From Vicinamibacteria bacterium (GTDB lineage Bacteria > Acidobacteriota > Vicinamibacteria > Fen-336): a stretch of 64,000 nt of DNA. The translations under genes were made by a program, and so were the position numbers. Under the pieces are notes generated by a model. It saw nothing but the letters and a program-made list of their open reading frames with translations, had not been told where the DNA came from and made no database searches. Shown here in pieces: positions 23,007 through 31,265 of the stretch (position 1 is the first letter of the stretch; each line of letters begins with the position of its first letter). The stretch lies in NCBI GenBank assembly GCA_035570235.1, contig DATMML010000012.1, forward strand, positions 1 to 64,000, read 5' to 3'.

Positions 23007-24386
23007 TTATGTTACCCGCTCCGGGCGGGCGGGGGCGGCCTTGGCCCGGGCGCGCAGGGCCAAGGCCTCTTCCACGGCCAGGCGTGGGTTTACCACTCCC
23101 CAGCCCTGCCGGTCCACCTCCACCGTGGCCATGCGTCGGGCGGTGCGGATCAGGATGAGCTTCGTCTGCTGGGGCGTTATCTGGGGGTTGGCCTCAATCA
23201 TCTGGGCGGCGATGGAGGAGACGATGGGGGCCGCGAAGCTCGTTCCGTCCACGTGCTTGTAGTGCCCCGAGATCACACGGTTGTCCCGGAGCTTCAGCTC
23301 CACGAGCTGTCGGATAAGGGCGGGCTCGAGGTGGAGGGCGGCTTCGAGGGCGGCGTCCACTCCCGGGTGGGCGGCGATCGTGGCCGGCAGCGCGGCGTCG
23401 GGAGTGGCGGCCAGGAGGGAGAGCAGCGCGGCCTGGGCGGCGGTAGGGGTGCCGGGCAGGATGGGTGCGGCCACCCAGATCCCGGGCGCGATCACCTCCG
23501 GCTTCTGCAGCCCATCAACCGTCGGCCCGTAGCTGGAGTGGTACATCTGGTAGCCGGAGAAAGCGAGGCGGTTCTTGTCGTCGAGGCCGCCCACGGTCAA
23601 GACCGAGGGGGCGGAGCCGGGGGGGATCACGGCGTGGCGGGGGTGGTTTCCCAGGTTGCCCGCGGCGGCACAGACCAGGATTCCCTCCCGGGTGGCCCGG
23701 TCCGCGGCCTGGCTGAGGCCGTCCTTGAGGTAGGAGGCTTCGTAATCGCCCCCGCAGCTCACGTTCACGATCCGGATGTCGTAGCGCGTGCGATTGCGGA
23801 TCACCCACTCCAGCCCGCGTCGGATGTCGTCGTGCACGATGCGACGGGCGCTGCCCACCTTGACCAAGACCAGCCGGGCCTCGGAGGCCAGCCCCCGGTA
23901 GAGCCAGCCCGAGAGGCAACCGTTCCCACAGGCCACGACCGAGGTCATCATCCCGTGCCAGCTGGACTCGTCGGGGGTCTCAAGGTCGGTGCGCCGGGCC
24001 CGGGGGTTGTTCACGTCCAGGTAGCGCCGGATGCGGTCGGAAGGCCGGGTCAGGTCGGGGTGGGCGTAGAAGCCGGAGTCGAGGAAGGCGATGGTGACGC
24101 CGCGTCCCGTGAACCGGTCGGAGGCCCCCAGGCGGACAGGGGTGGGGAGGATGGGGCAGGTGCCTCGGTCGAAAGCGGGGTAGTGGGCGCGGGCCTCCTC
24201 CGTCGCCTCCGAGAAGCGCCGCGCGCAGTCGCGGCAGATGCGGTCCGCGCCGGGGTGCCACCACGGGTTGTTGGCGAGGATGAGGAGCAGGACCTGCGGG
24301 TCCAGGTCCCCCACCCCCCCCTCCCCGCCTAGGTCGGAAAGGCAGAGGGCGCAGGGGGAGCTCCTTGTGGCCGGGGCCGGCTCCAT
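23007..24386 (-). CDS. Subtilisin-like S8 peptidase with N-terminal Cys pairs
   Basis: Serine protease of 459 aa. The catalytic residues are Asp103 (IAFLDSGFY), His144 (SSWHGMMTS) and Ser383 (DGTSFAAP), with the oxyanion Asn244 in AAAGN. The first 60 residues contain two CxxC pairs (Cys12/Cys15 and Cys51/Cys54), resembling a zinc ribbon. No signal peptide and no inhibitor I9 propeptide are visible, so the enzyme looks cytoplasmic, unlike most subtilases. Between the PEVIAPG block and the catalytic Ser lies an extra helical insertion of about 70 residues rich in Ala and Leu. The start ATG at 24386 stands 9 nt after a TATACT hexamer, consistent with a leaderless or nearly leaderless mRNA. Confidence 0.85.
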   Translation of the reverse strand: MEPAPATRSSPCALCLSDLGGEGGVGDLDPQVLLLILANNPWWHPGADRICRDCARRFSEATEEARAHYPAFDRGTCPILPTPVRLGASDRFTGRGVTIAFLDSGFYAHPDLTRPSDRIRRYLDVNNPRARRTDLETPDESSWHGMMTSVVACGNGCLSGWLYRGLASEARLVLVKVGSARRIVHDDIRRGLEWVIRNRTRYDIRIVNVSCGGDYEASYLKDGLSQAADRATREGILVCAAAGNLGNHPRHAVIPPGSAPSVLTVGGLDDKNRLAFSGYQMYHSSYGPTVDGLQKPEVIAPGIWVAAPILPGTPTAAQAALLSLLAATPDAALPATIAAHPGVDAALEAALHLEPALIRQLVELKLRDNRVISGHYKHVDGTSFAAPIVSSIAAQMIEANPQITPQQTKLILIRTARRMATVEVDRQGWGVVNPRLAVEEALALRARAKAAPARPERVT

Positions 24387-24395
24387 GAGCCCCCG

Positions 24396-24403
24396 AGTAT
24401 AAT
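24396..24403. promoter_or_regulatory. Overlapping divergent -10 elements
   Basis: AGTATAAT reads TATAAT rightward (24398-24403), toward the M24 peptidase gene, and TATACT leftward (24401-24396), toward the S8 peptidase gene. The two starts are only 39 bp apart. A symmetrical -10 of this kind could drive both genes. No good -35 hexamers were found on either side. Confidence 0.5.
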
Positions 24404-24425
24404 GCCCGCGGAGGTCATCCTTCTC

Positions 24426-25604
24426 ATGGACCTGGTGGCAATCCAGAAAGCCCTGACCGAGGAGCGGCTGGATGGCTGGCTCCTCTACGACTTTCGGGGC
24501 TCCAACCCCATCGCGCGGGCGGTGATCGGCTTTGACGAGAAGCAGATCGGCACCCGGCGCTGGTTCTACCTCATCCCCCGCACGGGGGAGCCGGTGGCCA
24601 TCCTCCACGTGATCGAGCCCCACGCCCTCAAGGGGGCGCCGGGGAGGAGCGTTCTCTACCGCTCCTGGCAGGAGCTCGAGTCCTTGCTGGCCTCCCACCT
24701 CAAGGGGTTAAAGCGCGTGGCCATGGAGTACAGCCCGGGCGCGGCCATCCCCTACGTGGGCCGGGTGGACGCGGGGACGATCGAGATGGTGCGGGCGGCG
24801 GGGCCGGAGGTCGTGAGCTCCGCCGACCTCGTCCAGGTCTTCGAGGCCCGCTGGACGCCCGCGCAGAAGGGGCTCCACGATCAAGCCGCCCGCGACACCC
24901 TGCTCGCCAAGGATGAGGCTTTCCGGTTGATCCAGGATCGGTTGGCCTCCGGTCGGTCTCTGAAGGAGAGCGAAGTCCAGGCCTTCATCCAGGCCCGTTT
25001 CGAGGCCCGCCACCTCTTCACCCACCACCCCTGCATCGTGGCCGTGAACGAGCACGCCTCCGACCCCCACTTCGAGACCGCCTCCGGCCCCGACGACCGC
25101 GAGATCAAGAAGGGGGACCTGGTCCTCATCGACCTCTGGGCCAAAGTGGCCAACGACCCCCGGGCCGTATACTACGACGCCACCTGGATGGGCTACTGCG
25201 GGAAAGACGTGCCCGCGCGGATGCGTGAGGTCTGGGAGGCGGTGAAGGGGGCCCGGGACGCGGCGGTGACCTTCGTGATGGACTCCGTCAAGGCCGGGCG
25301 CACGATCCACGGCTACGAGGTGGACGACGTCTCGCGCCGCTACATCGAGGCCCGCGACTTCGGCCCCTACTTCCTCCATCGCACCGGCCACTCTATCGGC
25401 TACGAGGTCCACGGCAACGGGGTCAACATCGACAACCTGGAGACGCGAGACCAGCGCACGATCATCCCCGGCGTCTGCTTCTCGATCGAGCCCGGGGTCT
25501 ACCTTCCGGAGTTCGGGGTGCGCAGCGAGATCGACATGTACGTGGGCGAGGGCCAGGCCGAGGTCACGGGCGACATTCAGCGCGAGCTCTTGCTCCTGGC
25601 CTGA
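24426..25604 (+). CDS. M24 family Xaa-Pro aminopeptidase
   Basis: Metallopeptidase of 392 aa that removes residues from peptides with Pro at position 2. The N-terminal creatinase-like domain (residues 1-150) starts MDLVAIQKALTEERLDGWLLYDFRG. The catalytic pita-bread domain follows, with metal-ligand segments LIDLWAKV / YYDATWMGY (Asp pair), HRTGHSIGYEVHG (His), SIEPGVY (Glu) and RSEIDMYVG (Glu). No signal peptide is present, so it is cytoplasmic. The ATG at 24426 is chosen because GGAGG lies upstream and the TATAAT at 24398-24403 would overlap the alternative ATG at 24402. It probably works downstream of endopeptidases such as the neighbouring S8 and S9 enzymes. Confidence 0.88.
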   Translation: MDLVAIQKALTEERLDGWLLYDFRGSNPIARAVIGFDEKQIGTRRWFYLIPRTGEPVAILHVIEPHALKGAPGRSVLYRSWQELESLLASHLKGLKRVAMEYSPGAAIPYVGRVDAGTIEMVRAAGPEVVSSADLVQVFEARWTPAQKGLHDQAARDTLLAKDEAFRLIQDRLASGRSLKESEVQAFIQARFEARHLFTHHPCIVAVNEHASDPHFETASGPDDREIKKGDLVLIDLWAKVANDPRAVYYDATWMGYCGKDVPARMREVWEAVKGARDAAVTFVMDSVKAGRTIHGYEVDDVSRRYIEARDFGPYFLHRTGHSIGYEVHGNGVNIDNLETRDQRTIIPGVCFSIEPGVYLPEFGVRSEIDMYVGEGQAEVTGDIQRELLLLA

Positions 25605-25647
25605 GGCGCGCCCGGGCGGGCGGGCCCGGCCGTGAGATAATCCCCGC

Positions 25648-26619
25648 ATGAAGACCCGAATCCTTGGGCGCACCGGTCTCGCCGTCTCCGAGATTGGCTA
25701 TGGGGCCTGGGGGATCGGGGGCGGCATGTGGGTCGGGGCCAAGGAGGACGAGAGCCTCCGCGCCCTGCACCACGCCATCGACCGGGGCGTCAACTTCATC
25801 GACACCGCGATCGTATACGGGGAGGGGCAGAGCGAACGCCTCGTGGGCCAGCTGCTGCGCGAGCGGAGCGAGACCATCTGGGTGGCGACCAAGATCCCGC
25901 CCAAGAACCTGATCTGGCCGGCGGCCCAGGGGGTGCGGGTCTCCCAGGTGTTCCCGGGCGACCACATCCTCCGCTCCTGCGAGAAGAGCCTGCGCAACCT
26001 CGGCCGCGACTCGGTGGATCTCCTCCAGCTCCACGTCTGGCGGGACGAGTTCCTGGACCAAGACGGCTGGAAGGACGAGTTTCTCTCCTTGCGGCAGTCG
26101 GGCAAGGCACGCTTCCTGGGAATCTCCATCAATGACCACGACCCCGGCTCCGCCCTGCGCGCGGTGGCCTCCGGCCTCTTCGACGCCGTGCAGGTCATCT
26201 ACAACATCTTCGACCCCACGCCCGCGGAAGCCCTTTTCCCGGCCTGCCGGAAGCACGGGGTGGGGGTGCTGGCCCGGGTACCCCTGGACGAGGGGGGGCT
26301 GACCGGCACTATCACCCCCAAGACCGTGTTCCCGGAGGGGGACTTCCGCCGCGACTATTTCCGCGGCGCCCGCCGGCGGGAGGTGTTCGAGCGGGGGGAG
26401 GCCCTGAAGACGCTGCTCGACGGGGAGGCAAAAACGCTCCCCGAGTTGGCCCTGCGCTTCTGCCTCAGCCCGGAGGCGGTGTCGACCGTGATCCCGGGCA
26501 TGCGGCGGGTGAGCACGGTGGATGCGAACGTCGCCGTCTCCGACGGCCGCCCGCTCTCCCCCGCGCTTCTGGGCCGCCTGCGGACGCATGCCTGGCCCCG
26601 CAACTTCTACGCGGACTGA
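25648..26619 (+). CDS. Aldo/keto reductase
   Basis: Second AKR in the window, 323 aa. The motifs are NFIDTAIVYGEGQSERLVG (Asp and Tyr), WVATKIPP (Lys) and VDLLQLHVWRDEFLD (His). The N-terminus MKTRILGRTGLAVSEIGYGAWGIGG is typical of the AKR11/YccK-like groups that use NADPH. It is followed by an HTH-like ending (..LPELALRFCLSPEAVSTVIPGMRR..). The start ATG is 6 nt after GATAAT (25636-25641), with no Shine-Dalgarno, so a leaderless transcript is likely. It ends 9 nt from the convergent adenosine deaminase. The substrate is unknown. Confidence 0.85.
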   Translation: MKTRILGRTGLAVSEIGYGAWGIGGGMWVGAKEDESLRALHHAIDRGVNFIDTAIVYGEGQSERLVGQLLRERSETIWVATKIPPKNLIWPAAQGVRVSQVFPGDHILRSCEKSLRNLGRDSVDLLQLHVWRDEFLDQDGWKDEFLSLRQSGKARFLGISINDHDPGSALRAVASGLFDAVQVIYNIFDPTPAEALFPACRKHGVGVLARVPLDEGGLTGTITPKTVFPEGDFRRDYFRGARRREVFERGEALKTLLDGEAKTLPELALRFCLSPEAVSTVIPGMRRVSTVDANVAVSDGRPLSPALLGRLRTHAWPRNFYAD

Positions 26620-26628
26620 AGCCCGGCT

Positions 26629-27648
26629 CTAGTCCCCGAGCCCGGAGGAGAGCGCGGTCTCGGGCCTGATGAAGCTGAAGGCGCCGGCCTCTTGGTGGAT
26701 GGCTTCCACCGCCTCCACCCCAATCTGTTCCGCGGCTCGCAGTCCCTCCCGCACCTGGTCGGTGTGGGAGACGGTGCTGTTGTCGCAGCAGAGGGCCACC
26801 GGCACCCCCGCCTCCAGGAAGGCGTGGATCGGGTGTCGGGCCCCCGCGGGCACCGCCCCCGTGTGGTAGTTGCTGGAGAGGCAGCACTCGACCGCGATCC
26901 GATCCCGAGCCAGGCGCCGGAGCAGCTCCTTGTCTTTCGCGGCCGCGCAGCCGTGGCCGATGCGGTTCGCCCCCAGCTCGTCCACGGCCTGCCAGACGTA
27001 CTCCGCCCCCGCATCCTCCCCCGCGTGGGCGGTGAGGCCCAGGTGACCCAGGCGGGCGATCTCGTACGCGCTGCGGAAGAGCCGGGGGGGATTGCCCCGC
27101 TCCGGTCCCGCGATGTCGAAGCCCACCACCCCCGTCCGCTCGTGGAGGTGTTGGGCCTCGGCCAGGGCCTGGCGGGCCAAGATCTTGGCGATGTGGGGTC
27201 CGTGCTGGCGCATCGCGATCACTACCATCCCCAGCTTCATCTGGGGGTGACGCTTCCGCGCGTGGTTCATGCCGGAAAGGGCGGAGCGGATGGACTGCCG
27301 GGGGGTGAGGCCGGCGTAGGTGTGGATGACGGGGGAGTAGCGGAGCTCAAGGGTCACCACCCCCGCCGCCGCCGCCGCGTCCACGATGGCCTCCGTGACC
27401 CTGCTGATGTTCTCGTAGAACTGGGTCACCCAGAGGGGGTAGTGCATCTTGTCCAAATAGGCGAGGAGGGTGCCCTCCTCCCCCTCCTGGATCTCCAGGT
27501 GGCGGCGCATCTCCTCCAGGCTGTCCACCGGGTTGAGGCGGTAGTGCCGCATCAGCTCCCAGGTGACCTCGGCGGGGATCGAGCCGTCGACATGCTGGTG
27601 GAGTTCGATCTTGGGGAGGGCCCGCAAACGGGCCTCGAGGTCCGGCAT
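26629..27648 (-). CDS. Adenosine deaminase family protein
   Basis: Zinc amidohydrolase of 339 aa. The metal and catalytic motifs are in order: KIELHQHVDGS (HxH), LTAHAGEDAG (His and Glu), RIGHG (His) and CCDNSTVSHT (Asp). It would convert adenosine, deoxyadenosine or possibly adenine to the hypoxanthine form in purine salvage. HQHVDGS differs slightly from the usual HxHLDGS. The ATG at 27648 starts MPDLEARLRALPKIELH; a much longer open frame upstream is antisense-like and overlaps two real genes. It is the last of a same-strand set with the hydrolase and acyl-CoA dehydrogenase genes. A TACGAT hexamer 11 nt before the ATG could give it its own promoter. Confidence 0.85.
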   Translation of the reverse strand: MPDLEARLRALPKIELHQHVDGSIPAEVTWELMRHYRLNPVDSLEEMRRHLEIQEGEEGTLLAYLDKMHYPLWVTQFYENISRVTEAIVDAAAAAGVVTLELRYSPVIHTYAGLTPRQSIRSALSGMNHARKRHPQMKLGMVVIAMRQHGPHIAKILARQALAEAQHLHERTGVVGFDIAGPERGNPPRLFRSAYEIARLGHLGLTAHAGEDAGAEYVWQAVDELGANRIGHGCAAAKDKELLRRLARDRIAVECCLSSNYHTGAVPAGARHPIHAFLEAGVPVALCCDNSTVSHTDQVREGLRAAEQIGVEAVEAIHQEAGAFSFIRPETALSSGLGD

Positions 27649-27665
27649 GACGGGGCGGGATCGTA

Positions 27666-28523
27666 TCACGTGGACCGCAGCAGCGGTCGGGTCAGGCAGG
27701 TCGGGCCACCGTTTCCCTTCCGTGAGATCTCGTCTCCCTCGTACTCCTCCACCGAGCACCCGAACGCCTCCAGGCGCCGGCGGGTGAGGGGCAGGCCGCT
27801 CAACATCACCACCCCGCGCGGGACCACGGCCAGGACGTTGCAAGCCATGGCCGGGTACTCCTCCTCCGCCACGTCCACGAGCTCGATCCCCCGCGAGCCG
27901 AGCAGCTCGAAGAGGGGGACCGGAAGGAGCCGGCGGTAGACGAGGGCCAAGTCCTCGTCCAGGGGGCTGATGATGGAGAGCAGGTGGAGAAGGCCCTGGG
28001 GCCCGTCCGCGTGGGGCATGTGCACGTCGATGACCTGGATACCCAGGGGGCGGAGGAGCGACCTCAGCTGGGCGACCCCCGCCCCGTTGGTGCGGAAGCC
28101 GCGGCCCACCACCAGCGTCTTTTGGTCGAGCCACAGCATGTCCCCGCCCTCTGCGGTTCCCTCCCCGTCCACGAAACCCAAGAGGGGCACCCCCCAGGAG
28201 GCCAGGGCCGCGGCCAGGGCCGGGCCCTCGCCCCGACGATCCGGCTTGCCCATCCGGAAAACCACCGCTCCCTCTTCGGTCACGAGCCCGGCGTCGTGGG
28301 CGTACAGAGAGTCGAGGGTGGTGCCCTCGCCTTTGGGCAGGTACAGCACCTCCGCCCCCGCGGCGGCGAGGAGGGCGACGAGGAGGTCGTGCTCCTGGTT
28401 TGCGCGCTCGAGGTCGGGAGGGGCGGTGAAGCCCAGCCGCTGCCACTCCGCGGCGATCCGCGCCGGGGAGCCAAACGCGTCCTCCGGCCTCTTCACGATC
28501 ACACGGCGCAGGGGTGCGACCAT
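27666..28523 (-). CDS. DDAH/arginine deiminase-like amidinotransferase-fold hydrolase
   Basis: Guanidino-group-modifying fold protein of about 285 aa. Catalytic features seen are the C-terminal nucleophile in GGPTCLTRPL, the EGGDMLWLD block and a His in the HMPHADGPQGLLHLLS block. The pattern fits dimethylarginine dimethylaminohydrolase (hydrolysing methylated arginine to citrulline and an amine) better than ArcA. The ATG at 28523 (MVAPLRRVIVKRP) matches the family's N-terminus; an alternative GTG at 28547 adds eight residues. It lies 17 nt before the adenosine deaminase start and about 30 nt after the acyl-CoA dehydrogenase stop, so the three genes could form one transcript. Confidence 0.8.
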   Translation of the reverse strand: MVAPLRRVIVKRPEDAFGSPARIAAEWQRLGFTAPPDLERANQEHDLLVALLAAAGAEVLYLPKGEGTTLDSLYAHDAGLVTEEGAVVFRMGKPDRRGEGPALAAALASWGVPLLGFVDGEGTAEGGDMLWLDQKTLVVGRGFRTNGAGVAQLRSLLRPLGIQVIDVHMPHADGPQGLLHLLSIISPLDEDLALVYRRLLPVPLFELLGSRGIELVDVAEEEYPAMACNVLAVVPRGVVMLSGLPLTRRRLEAFGCSVEEYEGDEISRKGNGGPTCLTRPLLRST

Positions 28524-28553
28524 GCTCTGCGCGCCAAAGGCCCCCACGTGCGC

Positions 28554-30437
28554 CTAGGGAACGCCCACCGGGGTGTTCTCCCGCTCCGCGGCTTTGGCCC
28601 CGGCGCCCTCGCGCCGGCCCAGGGTTCCTGCCTCGAGCCAGGCGTGGCGGCCGGCCAGGACCTCGGTGGCTACCCGGCGGCGACGGGGGTCGTCGTTGCT
28701 CCAAAGGCCGAGGAAGAAGCTCTTCACGCGTCTCCGCGCCATGCGACAGAAGAGGTCCGCCATCTCCCGGGCCCCCTCCGCCTCCGGATGGCCCGCCGCC
28801 CCCAGGGCATGCGCCCGCGCGACGGACGCCCCCATGGCGAAGAGCTCGTTGGCCACGTCCACTAGGCGAAAGAGGAAGGCCTGCCTGTGCTGCAAGCCCG
28901 CTCGGTACACCGCCATCCCGTGGAAGCTCTCCCGGGCCAGCTTCCGGCAGCTCCGCTCCAGAAATCGCAGGTGGGGGGCCAGAGGCCCGAAGGCGGAGTA
29001 GCGCGGCCACCGTCCCCAGCCCAGCCAGCGGCTCGGGTACCACCACGCGTAGAAGGCCGCCATCTTGGGCAGCGCAGCCAGCCGGGAGGAAAGGCTCTGC
29101 TCGGGATCGGCGAGGGCGCCCGCCAACTGGAGGTGGCGGTCCACCGCCTCCCGGGCCATGAAGAGGTGCATGATCTCGCTGCTGCCCTCGAAGATCTTGT
29201 TGATGCGGTAGTCGCGCATCATGCGCTCCACCCCGATCGGCTCCTCCCCGCGGTTGGCGAGCGAGCGCTCGGTCTCGTAGCCGCGCCCGCCCCGGATCTG
29301 CATGGTGTCGTCCACGATCTCCCAGCAGCGGTCGGTGTTCCACTCCTTGGCCGCGGCCGCCTCCAGCCGGATGTCGTGCCCGCCCCGGTCCGACATCTCG
29401 GCGGCCAGGCTCGCCACCGACTCCATGGCGAAGGTGTGGGCGGCCATGGCCGCCAGCTTGTGGGCGATGGCCTCATGCTGGCCCACCGGCTTGCCCCACT
29501 GCACGCGCTCCTGGGCCCAGCGCCGGCAAATCTCCAGGCAGGCCTTGGCGGTCCCGACCGAGCTGTTGGGGATGGAGAGACGACCGTCGTTCAGGGTGGT
29601 GAGGGCGACCTTGAGCCCCCGGCCCTCCGCTCCGATCAGGTTCGCGGCCGGCACCCGCACGTTCTTGAAGCTGATGACCGCGTTGGCGAGGGCCTTGAGG
29701 CCCATGAAGTGGCAGCGGTGCTCGACCTTTACCCCCGGCCAATCCGTCTCCACCACGAAAGCGCTGATTTTCCGGGTGCGCGGATCCGCGGCCATGACTA
29801 CCAGGAGCCGGGCGAGGGTGCCGTTGGTGCACCAGAGCTTGGTGCCGTTCAGGAGGTAGGCGTCGCCGTCCGGGGTTCTCTCCGCGGTGGTGGCGAGCCG
29901 GGCGGGATCGGAGCCCACGTTGATCTCGGTCAAGGCGAAGGCCGAGATTTCCCCCGCCGCGCACCGGGGCAGGTATTTCTTCTTTTGCTCCTCGGTCCCG
30001 AAGAGCTTCAGGGGCTGGGGGACGCCGATCGACTGGTGCGCCGAGAGCAGGGCCCCAAGATTTCCGTCCGCACTCCCCAGGAGCAGCATGATCTTGTTGT
30101 ATTCGGCGTTGCTGAAGCCCAGGCCCCCGTACGGCTTGGGGATCTTCATGCCGAAGGCACCCAGCCTCCGGAGCCCGTCCAGGACCTCCGGCGGATACTC
30201 TCCGCTCGCGTCGATGGCCACGGAGTCGACGCGGGTGCGCAGGAACTCCGAGAAGGCAAGGTAGAAGGCCTTGAACTCGGGCCGCTCCTCCCCGGCTAGG
30301 GGGAAGGGGTGGATGAGGTCCAAGCGGAAGTTACCCAGAAACAGCTCGCGCATGAAACTGGGCCGCTCCCACTCCACCTGGCGGGAGGCTTCCGCCACCC
30401 TCCGGGACTCCCGCTCGGTGACCTCAGACGTGGTCAT
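28554..30437 (-). CDS. Acyl-CoA dehydrogenase (VLCAD/ACAD9-like, long form)
   Basis: FAD flavoenzyme of 627 aa that desaturates acyl-CoA at C2-C3 in beta-oxidation. The core is typical: AFALTEINVGSDPARLATTAER (flavin and substrate loop), WCTNGTLARLLVVMA, then the FAD segment QIRGGRGYETERSLANRGE and the catalytic Glu in KIFEGSSEIMHLF. A C-terminal extension of about 180 residues follows (..YSAFGPLAPHLRFLERSCRKLAR..), as in very-long-chain enzymes that dimerise and bind membranes. The ATG at 30437 is preferred because GGGAGGCGG stands 7 nt before it. Electrons would pass to ETF, which is not in this window. Confidence 0.9.
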   Translation of the reverse strand: MTTSEVTERESRRVAEASRQVEWERPSFMRELFLGNFRLDLIHPFPLAGEERPEFKAFYLAFSEFLRTRVDSVAIDASGEYPPEVLDGLRRLGAFGMKIPKPYGGLGFSNAEYNKIMLLLGSADGNLGALLSAHQSIGVPQPLKLFGTEEQKKKYLPRCAAGEISAFALTEINVGSDPARLATTAERTPDGDAYLLNGTKLWCTNGTLARLLVVMAADPRTRKISAFVVETDWPGVKVEHRCHFMGLKALANAVISFKNVRVPAANLIGAEGRGLKVALTTLNDGRLSIPNSSVGTAKACLEICRRWAQERVQWGKPVGQHEAIAHKLAAMAAHTFAMESVASLAAEMSDRGGHDIRLEAAAAKEWNTDRCWEIVDDTMQIRGGRGYETERSLANRGEEPIGVERMMRDYRINKIFEGSSEIMHLFMAREAVDRHLQLAGALADPEQSLSSRLAALPKMAAFYAWWYPSRWLGWGRWPRYSAFGPLAPHLRFLERSCRKLARESFHGMAVYRAGLQHRQAFLFRLVDVANELFAMGASVARAHALGAAGHPEAEGAREMADLFCRMARRRVKSFFLGLWSNDDPRRRRVATEVLAGRHAWLEAGTLGRREGAGAKAAERENTPVGVP

Positions 30438-30526
30438 GGACCGCCTCCCGTCCATTGAATTGTAACCCCCCCCGCCGGTGGACCAGGGATGCGCGCGGTC
30501 CCACGGAGGCCGGCCGCCCGGTTACG

Positions 30527-31195
30527 ATGGCGAGCGAGTGGCCAGCTGGCCGCGAGGAGGCGACCCTGGATCTCGACCCCAAGCTGCTCCGCCGCGCCGC
30601 CGCCCACCTTCGGCGCCGCGATCCCGTCCTGGCCCGGATCATCGCGGAGGTTGGCCCCTGCCGCTTGCGGGTGGAGCGCGGGGGCGGCCCTTTTTCCGCC
30701 CTCGTGGAGTCCATCGTCTACCAGCAGATCACGGGTCGCGCCGCGGCCACCATTCACGGCCGGCTCTGCGCGCTCGCGGGGGGCCGAAGGCCGCGCCCGG
30801 AGGACATCGCCCGTGCCTCGGACGCGGCCCTGCGCAAGGCCGGGCTGTCCCGCCAGAAGATCGGCTACCTGCGCGACCTCACGTCCCGGGCCCGGGAGGG
30901 CCTTCCCCTCGGCCGCATCTCCCGCCTCCCCGACGAGGCCGTGATCGAGGCCCTGACCGCGGTCAAGGGGATCGGCCGCTGGACGGCGGAGATGTTCTTG
31001 ATCTTCCGGTTGGGTCGCCTGGACGTGCTGCCCGTCGACGACTACGGCATCCGCAAGGCCATGCAGAAGGCCTACCGGAAGCGGGCCCTGCCCAAGGCGG
31101 ATTGGATGCGGCGTCAGGCGGAGCCCTGGGCGCCTTACCGCACCGTGGCCAGCTGGTACCTGTGGCGAAGCCTGGACGGCCCGGGGGGGGACTAA
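30527..31195 (+). CDS. DNA-3-methyladenine glycosylase II (AlkA-like, HhH-GPD)
   Basis: Base-excision repair enzyme of 222 aa. The helix-hairpin-helix reads LTAVKGIGRWTAEMFLIFRLG, followed by the catalytic Asp in VLPVDDYGIRKAM. An earlier helical segment is SALVESIVYQQITGRAAATIHGRL. There is no C-terminal FCL iron-sulfur cluster, consistent with AlkA rather than Nth/MutY. It would excise alkylated purines from DNA. The ATG at 30527 is chosen over an upstream ATG at 30455 because the extra 24 residues are low complexity and overlap the leader of the divergent dehydrogenase gene. Confidence 0.85.
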   Translation: MASEWPAGREEATLDLDPKLLRRAAAHLRRRDPVLARIIAEVGPCRLRVERGGGPFSALVESIVYQQITGRAAATIHGRLCALAGGRRPRPEDIARASDAALRKAGLSRQKIGYLRDLTSRAREGLPLGRISRLPDEAVIEALTAVKGIGRWTAEMFLIFRLGRLDVLPVDDYGIRKAMQKAYRKRALPKADWMRRQAEPWAPYRTVASWYLWRSLDGPGGD

Positions 31196-31265
31196 ACCCG
31201 GTCCGGCGGCCTTTGCGCGGGGGGGGGAGTGATGGCAGCATAGGCCTTCTTTCCGAAGAGGCGGA

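Noticed and set aside
27649-29343. An N-terminal extension of the adenosine deaminase frame
   Set aside because: It overlaps the DDAH-like and acyl-CoA dehydrogenase genes out of frame; the enzyme motifs fit the 27648 start.
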